A DNA stretch of 64,000 nucleotides from Coriobacteriaceae bacterium (GTDB taxonomy: Bacteria; Actinomycetota; Coriobacteriia; Coriobacteriales; Coriobacteriaceae). Location of the stretch: the NCBI GenBank assembly GCA_025992855.1, contig DAJPGB010000001.1:1984001-2048000 (forward strand). Reading direction: 5' to 3'. Shown here piece by piece: positions 57,864 to 64,000 of the stretch. A program made the translations under genes and the position numbers. Position 1 is the stretch's first letter; each line of letters begins with the position of its first letter. The notes under the pieces were generated by a model that made no database searches, was not told where the DNA came from, and was given only the letters and a program-made list of their open reading frames with translations.

Positions 57864-58238
57864 TTATTTCTTCTTCTTAGCACCGATCTGACGCTTCGGG
57901 CCCTTGCGGGTACGAGCGTTAGTGTGGGTGCGCTGGCCGCGGACCGGGAGGCCCTTGCGGTGACGAAGGCCGCGGTTGCAGCCGATGTCCATAAGGCGCT
58001 TGACGTTCTGGTTGCGCTCACGGCGGAGGTCGCCCTCAACCATGATCTGGTTCTTATCGATATAATCGCGGATGGCGTTAACCTCATCCTCGGTGAGGTC
58101 CTTAACGCGCGTATCCACGTTAACGTTGCACTCGACGCAGATCTTCGTCGCAGTGGTGCGGCCGATGCCGTAAATGTAGGTCAGACCGATCTCAACGCGC
58201 TTCTCACGCGGGAGGTCGACACCATTAATACGGGCCAA
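57864..58238 (-). CDS. rpsM: 30S ribosomal protein S13
   Basis: The 124-residue protein has [19 protein letters not shown] at the N-terminus, a helix-two-turn-helix and the basic C-terminal [16 protein letters not shown] tail. It follows rpmJ by 14 bases, the usual order. Confidence 0.97.
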   Translation of the reverse strand: MARINGVDLPREKRVEIGLTYIYGIGRTTATKICVECNVNVDTRVKDLTEDEVNAIRDYIDKNQIMVEGDLRRERNQNVKRLMDIGCNRGLRHRKGLPVRGQRTHTNARTRKGPKRQIGAKKKK

Positions 58239-58252
58239 CGTAGTCTCCTCTC

Positions 58253-58366
58253 TTAACCCTGACGCTGCTTATGACGGGGGTTCTCGCAAATGACGAGGAC
58301 CTTGCCATGGCGCCTAATGATTTTGCACTTATCGCACATCTTCTTGACCGAAGGACGTACCTTCAT
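58253..58366 (-). CDS. rpmJ: 50S ribosomal protein L36
   Basis: This short gene encodes 37 residues, starting [19 protein letters not shown] and ending RHKQRQG. The zinc ligands C11, C14 and C27 plus H32 are present (type I L36). It has AAAGGAAG upstream and is placed between infA and rpsM. A 150-bp non-coding stretch separates it from infA. Confidence 0.97.
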   Translation of the reverse strand: MKVRPSVKKMCDKCKIIRRHGKVLVICENPRHKQRQG

Positions 58367-58516
58367 CGTTCTTCCTTTCGGTAGCGCTCAAACTACTTCC
58401 CTACTATCTACTCGCCCAGCCGCAGGCGTTTAAAACTATGGCTGGTCTTCACACACAATCCGACCGTAGGTTGAGCTAAGCCTGCAGCCGGAAATGGAGT
58501 GCGTGTATGCGTGCCG
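58367..58516. other. infA-rpmJ spacer with inverted repeat
   Basis: CCAGCCGCAGGC (about 58418) and GCCTGCAGCCGG (about 58479) pair over ten of twelve positions across a long loop. It may affect expression of the alpha operon, but I see no terminator. Confidence 0.45.
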
Positions 58517-58735
58517 CTATTTGTAGCGATAGGTGATGCGGCCGCGGGTCAGGTCGTACGGGGAAAGCTCCACGACAACCCTGTCACCGGGGAGAATACG
58601 GATGTAATTCATTCGGATCTTACCGGAAATGTTGCACAGAACCGAATGACCGTTCTCGAGCTCGACCTTAAACATGGCGTTGGGCAGCGGCTCCTTTACC
58701 GTACCCTCGAGCTCAATTGCGTCTTCCTTCTTCAC
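58517..58735 (-). CDS. infA: Translation initiation factor IF-1
   Basis: IF-1 is a 72-residue OB-fold protein that binds the ribosomal A site. The sequence reads [21 protein letters not shown], then [26 protein letters not shown] and ends with GRITYRYK. No ATG fits; GTG at 58735 gives the standard length, and TTG at 58741 would add two residues. A rare start for this gene may keep expression low. It lies between map and rpmJ. Confidence 0.94.
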   Translation of the reverse strand: MKKEDAIELEGTVKEPLPNAMFKVELENGHSVLCNISGKIRMNYIRILPGDRVVVELSPYDLTRGRITYRYK

Positions 58736-58813
58736 AAGCAATCATCTTTCTCTAGAAAACGACAGCGATTGAGTATTCTACAACACGTATGCACGCATCG
58801 TATTAACTTCGTA

Positions 58814-58836
58814 ATGGCTCCACAACTAAGTGGAGC
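58814..58836. terminator. Hairpin after map
   Basis: GCTCCAC and GTGGAGC arms with a six-base loop lie just after the map stop. No T run follows on the minus strand, so it may only be an mRNA 3' fold or a weak terminator. Confidence 0.45.
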
Positions 58837-58839
58837 TTG

Positions 58840-59628
58840 TTACATTTCTCCGCCTTGGAGCGAACACCAAGCACCTTGGGCATCCGTGGTGAGAATCACC
58901 GGACCGTCATTGGTAATGGCGACGGTGTTCTCGTAGTGCGCGGCGGGCAGGTGGTCGTTGGTCGTAACAATCCAACCGTCGGAGCCCGTGCTCACATGGT
59001 TGGAACCCATCGTAACCATCGGCTCGATGGCAATGACCATGCCGGCCTGGAGGCGAACGCCCCTCCCCTTCTTTCCATAGTTAGGAACGTTGGGGTCCTC
59101 GTGCATCACGCGGCCAATGCCATGACCCACATAATCACGAAGCACGCCGTAACCGTGAGACTCGGCGAGGGACTGAACGGCATAACCGACGTCCCCGATA
59201 TGGTTACCGGGAACAGCCTGCTCGATGGCAGCCTTAAGGCAATCGCGCGTGACCTCGCACAAAGCCTTGGCTTCGGGCGTGGGGGTGCCGACGAAAAACG
59301 TCCATGCGTTATCGCCGACCCAACCGTCGACAACGGCTCCCGTATCGATGGAGATGATATCGCCATCGCGCAGGATCATGTCGGGGTTGGGAATACCGTG
59401 GACCACGGCATCGTTGATCGATGCGCAAATGGTCCCCGGGAACCCGCCGTAACCCTTAAAGGCCGGGGTGCCGCCATGCATGCGGATAATCTGCTCCGCG
59501 AGCTGATCGAGCTCAAAAGTCGAAACGCCGGGACGCACCATGGCTCCAACGTGGCGGAGCGCCATCTTAGATAGCGCTCCTGCCTTCTTCATCTGCTCGA
59601 TTTGCGTTGCAGACTTAATCTTGATCAT
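58840..59628 (-). CDS. map: Methionine aminopeptidase, type I
   Basis: Map removes initiator methionine. The 262-residue metalloprotease carries the five metal ligands in context: DGDIISIDTGAVVDG (D), DNAW, GHGIG (H), VIAIEPM (E) and the final TSxxE-like region. Its ATG overlaps the adk stop by four bases (ATGA), so translation is coupled. It is in the standard secY-adk-map-infA order. Confidence 0.96.
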   Translation of the reverse strand: MIKIKSATQIEQMKKAGALSKMALRHVGAMVRPGVSTFELDQLAEQIIRMHGGTPAFKGYGGFPGTICASINDAVVHGIPNPDMILRDGDIISIDTGAVVDGWVGDNAWTFFVGTPTPEAKALCEVTRDCLKAAIEQAVPGNHIGDVGYAVQSLAESHGYGVLRDYVGHGIGRVMHEDPNVPNYGKKGRGVRLQAGMVIAIEPMVTMGSNHVSTGSDGWIVTTNDHLPAAHYENTVAITNDGPVILTTDAQGAWCSLQGGEM

Positions 59629-60251
59629 AGACCGAGAGCCTCTTTGACATCCCCGTACACGGTCTCGCGAGCCTGGTCACCGTTGACCGACTTGAGCAGA
59701 CCCTGGCCACGATAGTAGTCGACGAGCGGGCTCGTGGACTTCTCGTAGACGTCGAGACGGTTCTTGATGGTCTCGGGCTTGTCGTCGTCGCGCTGATACA
59801 TCTCGCCGCCGCACTTGGGGCAGGTGGCATCGGCAGCGGTGCCGGTGTAACCGCAGGCGCGGCAGGTGCGACGCGAAGACAGACGGTCGATGATGACCTC
59901 GGGGGCCACGTCGACCAGAAGGGCGCAGTCGATCTCGCGACCCATAGCGGAGAGCTCGGAATCGAGCGTCACAGCCTGGGCGGTGTTGCGCGGGAAGCCG
60001 TCGAGGATGAAGCCCTGCTGGGCGTCATCGGCAGCAAGGCGCTCCTTGACAAGGTCGATCACGAGCTGGTCGGGAACGAGCTCGCCAGCGTCCATGTACT
60101 TCTTAGCCTGAATACCAAGCTCGGTGCCACCCTTGACGGCAGCACGCAGCAGGTCGCCCGTGGAAATGTGAGCGACGCCGAACTCGGCGACGAGCTCCTG
60201 TGCGACGGTGCCCTTACCGGCACCCGGAGCTCCGAGCAATACGAGGTTCAT
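59625..60251 (-). CDS. adk: Adenylate kinase
   Basis: Adk interconverts ATP, AMP and ADP. The 208 residues include the P-loop GAPGAGKGT at 7-15, FILDGFPRN and a zinc-type LID with four cysteines (CRACGYTG, CPKCGG). The ATG at 60251 has AGGAGG seven bases upstream. It lies between secY and map; zinc-LID forms are typical of Gram-positive bacteria. Confidence 0.97.
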   Translation of the reverse strand: MNLVLLGAPGAGKGTVAQELVAEFGVAHISTGDLLRAAVKGGTELGIQAKKYMDAGELVPDQLVIDLVKERLAADDAQQGFILDGFPRNTAQAVTLDSELSAMGREIDCALLVDVAPEVIIDRLSSRRTCRACGYTGTAADATCPKCGGEMYQRDDDKPETIKNRLDVYEKSTSPLVDYYRGQGLLKSVNGDQARETVYGDVKEALGL

Positions 60252-60269
60252 GAGCAATCCTCCTCTAGC

Positions 60270-61556
60270 CTATTTAAAGAATCCATCGTAATCATACATC
60301 TTGATCTGGCCTTCGAGCTTATCGACCGTGTCGAGCACGACGCCGACCATGATGAGGATGGACGTGCCACCAAATGCCTGAATCAGATGGTTACCCGTGA
60401 AGGAGAAGATGATCGAAGGCACGATGGCGATGAGCGCCAAAAAGACAGCGCTGGGAAGCGTGATCTTGTTGAGCGCGTTCTTGATGTAGGCCGCGGTAGC
60501 CCTACCCGGACGAACGCCCGGAATAAAGCCGCCCTGCTTCTTAAGGTTGTCGGCGGTGTCATCGGGGTTGAACACCATGGAGGTGTAGAAGTACGCGAAG
60601 AACACGATGAGGACAACATTAAGCACCCAGTTGAGCCAACCGGTCGAAAGCGCAGAGGCAACTGCCTGAATCCAGCCGATGCCGGGGAAGAACACGGCAA
60701 TCTGAGCCGGGAAGTACAGCAGCGCCGAAGCGAAGATGATCGGCACGACACCCGCGGTGTTAACCTTGATGGGCAGGTAGGTGGTCTGGCCGCCCATCAT
60801 GCGACGGCCCACGACGCGCTTAGCGTAGGAGACCGGAATGCGGCGCTGACCGCGCTCAAGGAAAACAATCAGCGGGATAACCAGCAGGATGATGGCGCAG
60901 ATGATCACCATGGTGATGATGCCACCGGCATTGCCCTCGGTGCTGGAAAAGATCGCCTGCGGCAGACCGGCCATGATGTTCGCAAAGATGATCAGCGACA
61001 TGCCATTGCCGATACCGCGCTGGGTGATGAGCTCACCAATCCACATGATCAGCATGGCGCCCGCGGTGAGCGTGCCGACGATCATGAGGTCGAAGATGAT
61101 CTCGGGAGCGCCGGCGCCGTTAAAGCTGATGCCGAAGCTCTTAAAGAGGAAGAGGTAACCCACGGAGTTGAGGATTGCCAGAGCCAGGGTGAGGTAACGC
61201 GAATACTGCGTAATCTTGGTCTGACCGACCTCGCCCTCGCGGGCAAGCTCATGCAGGGAAGGCACAACGGCCTGGAGCATCTGGAGGATGATCGAGCTGG
61301 TGATGTAAGGCATGATGCCCAGCGAAAACACCGAAACATAGCTCAACGCGCCGCCAGAGAAAAGATTCAGGAGGGCCATAGCACCTGCGGCGACCGAATT
61401 GTTATCGGTCGAGAAAAGGCCCAGCATCCCCTGGAAGGGAATGCCGGGCACAGGAACGTGCGCACCAATGCGGTACACGACGAGCATAGCTATGGTAAAA
61501 AGAATCTTTTCGCGCAATTCTTTGATGCGGAAAGCATTCTTAAGACCATTTAGCAC
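60270..61556 (-). CDS. secY: Protein translocase subunit SecY
   Basis: SecY forms the protein-conducting channel. The 428-residue protein has ten membrane helices, [10 protein letters not shown] in the plug region, and an NxxGxxPGxRPGxxT-like loop ([13 protein letters not shown]). The start is GTG at 61556 and overlaps the end of rplO by seven bases, so translation is coupled. It works with SecA encoded in the same window. Confidence 0.97.
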   Translation of the reverse strand: MLNGLKNAFRIKELREKILFTIAMLVVYRIGAHVPVPGIPFQGMLGLFSTDNNSVAAGAMALLNLFSGGALSYVSVFSLGIMPYITSSIILQMLQAVVPSLHELAREGEVGQTKITQYSRYLTLALAILNSVGYLFLFKSFGISFNGAGAPEIIFDLMIVGTLTAGAMLIMWIGELITQRGIGNGMSLIIFANIMAGLPQAIFSSTEGNAGGIITMVIICAIILLVIPLIVFLERGQRRIPVSYAKRVVGRRMMGGQTTYLPIKVNTAGVVPIIFASALLYFPAQIAVFFPGIGWIQAVASALSTGWLNWVLNVVLIVFFAYFYTSMVFNPDDTADNLKKQGGFIPGVRPGRATAAYIKNALNKITLPSAVFLALIAIVPSIIFSFTGNHLIQAFGGTSILIMVGVVLDTVDKLEGQIKMYDYDGFFK

Positions 61557-61999
61557 GGCAGCTCGACCTTTCCGCCGGCGGCCTCGATCTTGGCCTGCGC
61601 AGAAGCGCTGACCTTGTCGACCTTGACCGTGAACTTCTTGGTGAGCTCACCATTGCCGAGCACCTTGACGGGCTCGAACTCGCTCTTGGTGATGCGAGCG
61701 GCCTTAAGAGCGGCACCGTCGATCACAGCACCATCCTCGAACTTACGCTCGAGACGCTCAACGTTAACAGCGGTGTACTCGATACGACGGGGGTTGCGGA
61801 AGCCCGGAAGCTTGGGCAGGCGCATAGCCAGCGGAGTCTGGCCACCCTCGAAGCCGGCACCCTTGGTGCCGCCAGAGCGAGAGCCCTGGCCCTTCTGGCC
61901 GCGACCAGAAGTGGTGCCGTGACCCGAAGAATTGCCACGGCCGACGCGCTTGCGATTCTTGGTGGAACCGGGCGCGGGAGTAAGATCGTGAAGCTGCAT
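61550..61999 (-). CDS. rplO: 50S ribosomal protein L15
   Basis: The 149-residue protein begins [22 protein letters not shown] and has the Gly-rich [12 protein letters not shown] segment. It is in the standard rpmD-rplO-secY position, with four bases to rpmD. Confidence 0.97.
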   Translation of the reverse strand: MQLHDLTPAPGSTKNRKRVGRGNSSGHGTTSGRGQKGQGSRSGGTKGAGFEGGQTPLAMRLPKLPGFRNPRRIEYTAVNVERLERKFEDGAVIDGAALKAARITKSEFEPVKVLGNGELTKKFTVKVDKVSASAQAKIEAAGGKVELPC

Positions 62000-62002
62000 T
62001 TG

Positions 62003-62185
62003 CTACTCCTCTACAATCTCGACAAGGTGCTTGACCTTGAAGATCATGCCGCGGACGGACTCGTTGTCAGCAATCTCGCGAACCTCGCGGATCCTGTGGA
62101 GACCGAGGGCACGGACAGTACGGACCTGGTCCTGCTTGCAACCGTTGGTGCTGCGGACCTGCTTGATCTTGATGGTGTCAGCCAT
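62003..62185 (-). CDS. rpmD: 50S ribosomal protein L30
   Basis: This small 60-residue protein has the motif VRSTNGCKQDQVRTVRALGLHRIREVRE. It follows rpsE by two bases and precedes rplO, all in one operon. Confidence 0.96.
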   Translation of the reverse strand: MADTIKIKQVRSTNGCKQDQVRTVRALGLHRIREVREIADNESVRGMIFKVKHLVEIVEE

Positions 62186-62187
62186 GC

Positions 62188-62712
62188 TTAGTTCTCCTTA
62201 CCGACGAACATCTCGGAGACCGTCAGGCCACGGCGAGCCGCGACGTCCTCAGGGCTGGAGAGCTCCTTGAGGCCCTCGACGGCAGCCTTGATGATGTTGA
62301 GGCCGTTGTCGGTACCGAGGGACTTGGACAGGACGTTCTTGATGCCAGCAAGCTCGAAGAGGGGACGCACAGCGCCGCCGGCGATAACGCCGGTACCCTC
62401 GACAGCGGGCTTGATGATGATGCGGCCGGCACCAAAGTGACCGAGAACCTCGTGCGGGATGGTGCCCTGCTCGGTCACCGGCACGTGGAACATGTTCTTC
62501 TTGGCATCGAGAGACGCCTTGGAGATGGCCAGGGGCACCTCGGCGGACTTGCCCATGCCAACGCCGACGTTGCCCTTGCCGTCGCCAACGACGACGAGAG
62601 CGACGAGGCTCATGCGACGACCACCCTTGACGGTCTTCGACACGCGGTTGATGTAAACGACGCGCTCCTCGAACTCGGAGGCCTCGCGCTGCTGCTTCTG
62701 ATTACGAGCCAT
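62188..62712 (-). CDS. rpsE: 30S ribosomal protein S5
   Basis: The 174-residue protein has an S5 RNA-binding domain (about 18-80, [33 protein letters not shown]) and the C-terminal domain with [29 protein letters not shown]. It is in its normal place between rplR and rpmD. Confidence 0.97.
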   Translation of the reverse strand: MARNQKQQREASEFEERVVYINRVSKTVKGGRRMSLVALVVVGDGKGNVGVGMGKSAEVPLAISKASLDAKKNMFHVPVTEQGTIPHEVLGHFGAGRIIIKPAVEGTGVIAGGAVRPLFELAGIKNVLSKSLGTDNGLNIIKAAVEGLKELSSPEDVAARRGLTVSEMFVGKEN

Positions 62713-62726
62713 GTGCTACATACCTC

Positions 62727-63095
62727 CTAGAACTCGAGACCGGCGGCACGAGCACCGTCGGCGAGGGCCTTGACGCGGCCATGGTAGATACGGCCACCGC
62801 GATCGAAGGCGACCTTGGTGATGCCGGCCTCGATGGCGCGCTTGCCAACGAGCTGACCGACCTTCTCCGCAGCCTCCTTGTTCGAGGTGTGGGTGCCCTT
62901 GAACTCGGCCTCGAGGGTCGAGGCGGAGACGAGCGTCAGGCTGGAGCCCTTGCTGTCGTCGATGATCTGGGCATAGATGTTGGCGTTAGTACGGGTCACG
63001 CGAAGACGCGGACGCTCGGCGGTACCCGAGACCTTGCCGCGCACACGACGCTGACGACGCTTGAGGCCTTCCAGCTTCGCCTTATGCTTGTTCAT
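62727..63095 (-). CDS. rplR: 50S ribosomal protein L18
   Basis: The 122-residue 5S rRNA-binding protein has [21 protein letters not shown] and ends [14 protein letters not shown]. It follows rplF after a 75-bp gap that contains a hairpin. Confidence 0.97.
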   Translation of the reverse strand: MNKHKAKLEGLKRRQRRVRGKVSGTAERPRLRVTRTNANIYAQIIDDSKGSSLTLVSASTLEAEFKGTHTSNKEAAEKVGQLVGKRAIEAGITKVAFDRGGRIYHGRVKALADGARAAGLEF

Positions 63096-63123
63096 ACGTA
63101 AACTCCTAAAAAGGTTGATCTTG

Positions 63124-63145
63124 CCAGCACCTGACGGGGTGCTGG
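63124..63145. terminator. Hairpin between rplF and rplR
   Basis: CCAGCACC and GGTGCTGG pair exactly around TGACGG. No T run follows on the minus strand. It could be a weak attenuator within the ribosomal operon. Confidence 0.45.
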
Positions 63146-63170
63146 TCTTATGCGAGTGAGTCGGTTACGA

Positions 63171-63707
63171 CTACTTGGCGGCCTTACCCAGCTTGCGGCG
63201 GATGTGCTCGCCAACGTAGTGGATACCCTTGCCCTTGTAAGGCTCGGGAGGACGATGGCCGCGGATCTCAGCGGCGATCTGACCGACCTGCTGCTTGTTG
63301 ATACCCTTGACGTTCACGTGGGTGTTGTCGGGAACCTCGAAGGTGATGCCCTCGGGAGCCTCGACGATCACGGGGTGCGAGAAGCCCAGGGAGAACTCGA
63401 GGTTCTTGCCCTTCTGCTGCACGCGGTAACCGACGCCGGCGAGCTCGAGCTTCTTCTCGAAGCCCTCGGAAACGCCAACAACCATGTTGTGGATGAGGGC
63501 ACGGGTGAGGCCGTGGCGGGCACGGGTCTCACGCTCGTCGTCGGGACGGGAAACGGTGAGGACGTTGTCCTCGACGTTGATAGCGAGCTTCTCATAGACA
63601 TCGAGCTCGAGCTGGCCCTTGGGGCCCTTGACGACAACGTTGTTGCCGTTGACTGCCACTTCGACTCCGGCGGGAATCTGGACAGGCTTATTACCGATAC
63701 GAGACAC
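63171..63707 (-). CDS. rplF: 50S ribosomal protein L6
   Basis: The 178-residue protein consists of two similar domains and has [12 protein letters not shown] at its start and the C-terminal [25 protein letters not shown] motif. The start is GTG with AAGGAG seven bases upstream. It lies 33 bases after rpsH. Confidence 0.97.
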   Translation of the reverse strand: MSRIGNKPVQIPAGVEVAVNGNNVVVKGPKGQLELDVYEKLAINVEDNVLTVSRPDDERETRARHGLTRALIHNMVVGVSEGFEKKLELAGVGYRVQQKGKNLEFSLGFSHPVIVEAPEGITFEVPDNTHVNVKGINKQQVGQIAAEIRGHRPPEPYKGKGIHYVGEHIRRKLGKAAK

Positions 63708-63740
63708 GGTGATCTCCTTTCCTTCTACCTACCGAGCGAA

Positions 63741-64000
63741 TTACCAGACGTAAGCGATGATCTCGCCGCCGACGTTGTGCTTGCGAGCATCGCGGTCGGT
63801 CATGACGCCATGGCTGGTGGAAATAATGGCGGTACCGAGGCCACCACGGACGCGGGGCATGTCGGCAACGCCGGTGTACTTACGCAGGCCCGGCTTGGAA
63901 ATGCGGCGGATGCCGTTGATGACCTTAGCCTTCTTGGGACCATACTTAAGCGTGATGTGCAGAGTCTTCTGGGGAACGGTGTCCTCGACATCGTAGCCCT
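63741..64000 (-). CDS. rpsH: 30S ribosomal protein S8 (partial, N-terminus outside the window)
   Basis: The last 86 codons are present, ending [42 protein letters not shown] and the final GGEIIAYVW are S8 signatures. The beginning lies beyond position 64000. S8 usually regulates the spc operon. Confidence 0.95.
   Translation of the reverse strand, partial: GYDVEDTVPQKTLHITLKYGPKKAKVINGIRRISKPGLRKYTGVADMPRVRGGLGTAIISTSHGVMTDRDARKHNVGGEIIAYVW

Overview
The window looks like a chromosomal segment of a GC-rich, low-redundancy actinobacterial genome. My best guess is a gut member of Coriobacteriia, close to Collinsella. That guess rests on the gene set, on codon usage by eye, on a split transketolase, on a MurNAc-recycling operon and on the style of the intergenic hairpins; no database comparison was possible. 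No rRNA, CRISPR array, prophage or replication origin is visible.

Layout, left to right. 1-9.5 kb: an unknown protein, glutamate synthase (gltB-gltD) and an Nramp Mn/Fe transporter, separated by two arrays of a 57-bp palindromic element with an exact 80-bp period. 9.5-14.4 kb: rubredoxin, a flavin reductase, smpB with a TPR protein, tRNA-Glu and tRNA-Gln, and small regulatory or redox proteins. 13.4-17.8 kb: a complete murR-murQ-murP-mupG operon for uptake and breakdown of N-acetylmuramic acid. 18-31.3 kb: a VanZ-like protein, a serine recombinase, RNase R, ftsEX, a two-subunit transketolase, a YitT protein, and secA-prfB. 31.6-32.1 kb: ribosomal protein L31.

32.2-40.7 kb is accessory DNA: a cluster of ABC exporter genes, an intact IS30-like insertion sequence that splits one permease gene, a DUF2975/YozG-type regulator pair and a 5'-truncated tyrosine integrase. 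The whole block is bounded by inverted terminal sequences related to the ends of the IS inside it and by a 15-bp near-identical direct repeat, so it appears to be a passenger-carrying element mobilised by the IS30-like machinery, with a second copy nested inside.

40.8-55.3 kb returns to core genes: an ACT-domain protein, citrate synthase, two HAD phosphatases, adenine deaminase, tyrS, a U32 peptidase, a class A penicillin-binding protein, argR, a family 2 glycosyltransferase and truA. 55.3-64 kb is the 3' two thirds of the spc/alpha ribosomal cluster, read on the minus strand: rpsH, rplF, rplR, rpsE, rpmD, rplO, secY, adk, map, infA, rpmJ, rpsM, rpsK, rpsD, rpoA, rplQ.

The most unusual content is non-coding. 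At least five families of short hairpin repeats are scattered through the intergenic DNA. One has a constant 15-nt loop carried on different 7-bp stems, another is arranged as half-sites alternating in orientation about every 40 bp, and a further single-copy palindrome reaches 138 bp. Four of the five constant-loop hairpins sit at or within two bases of a stop codon.
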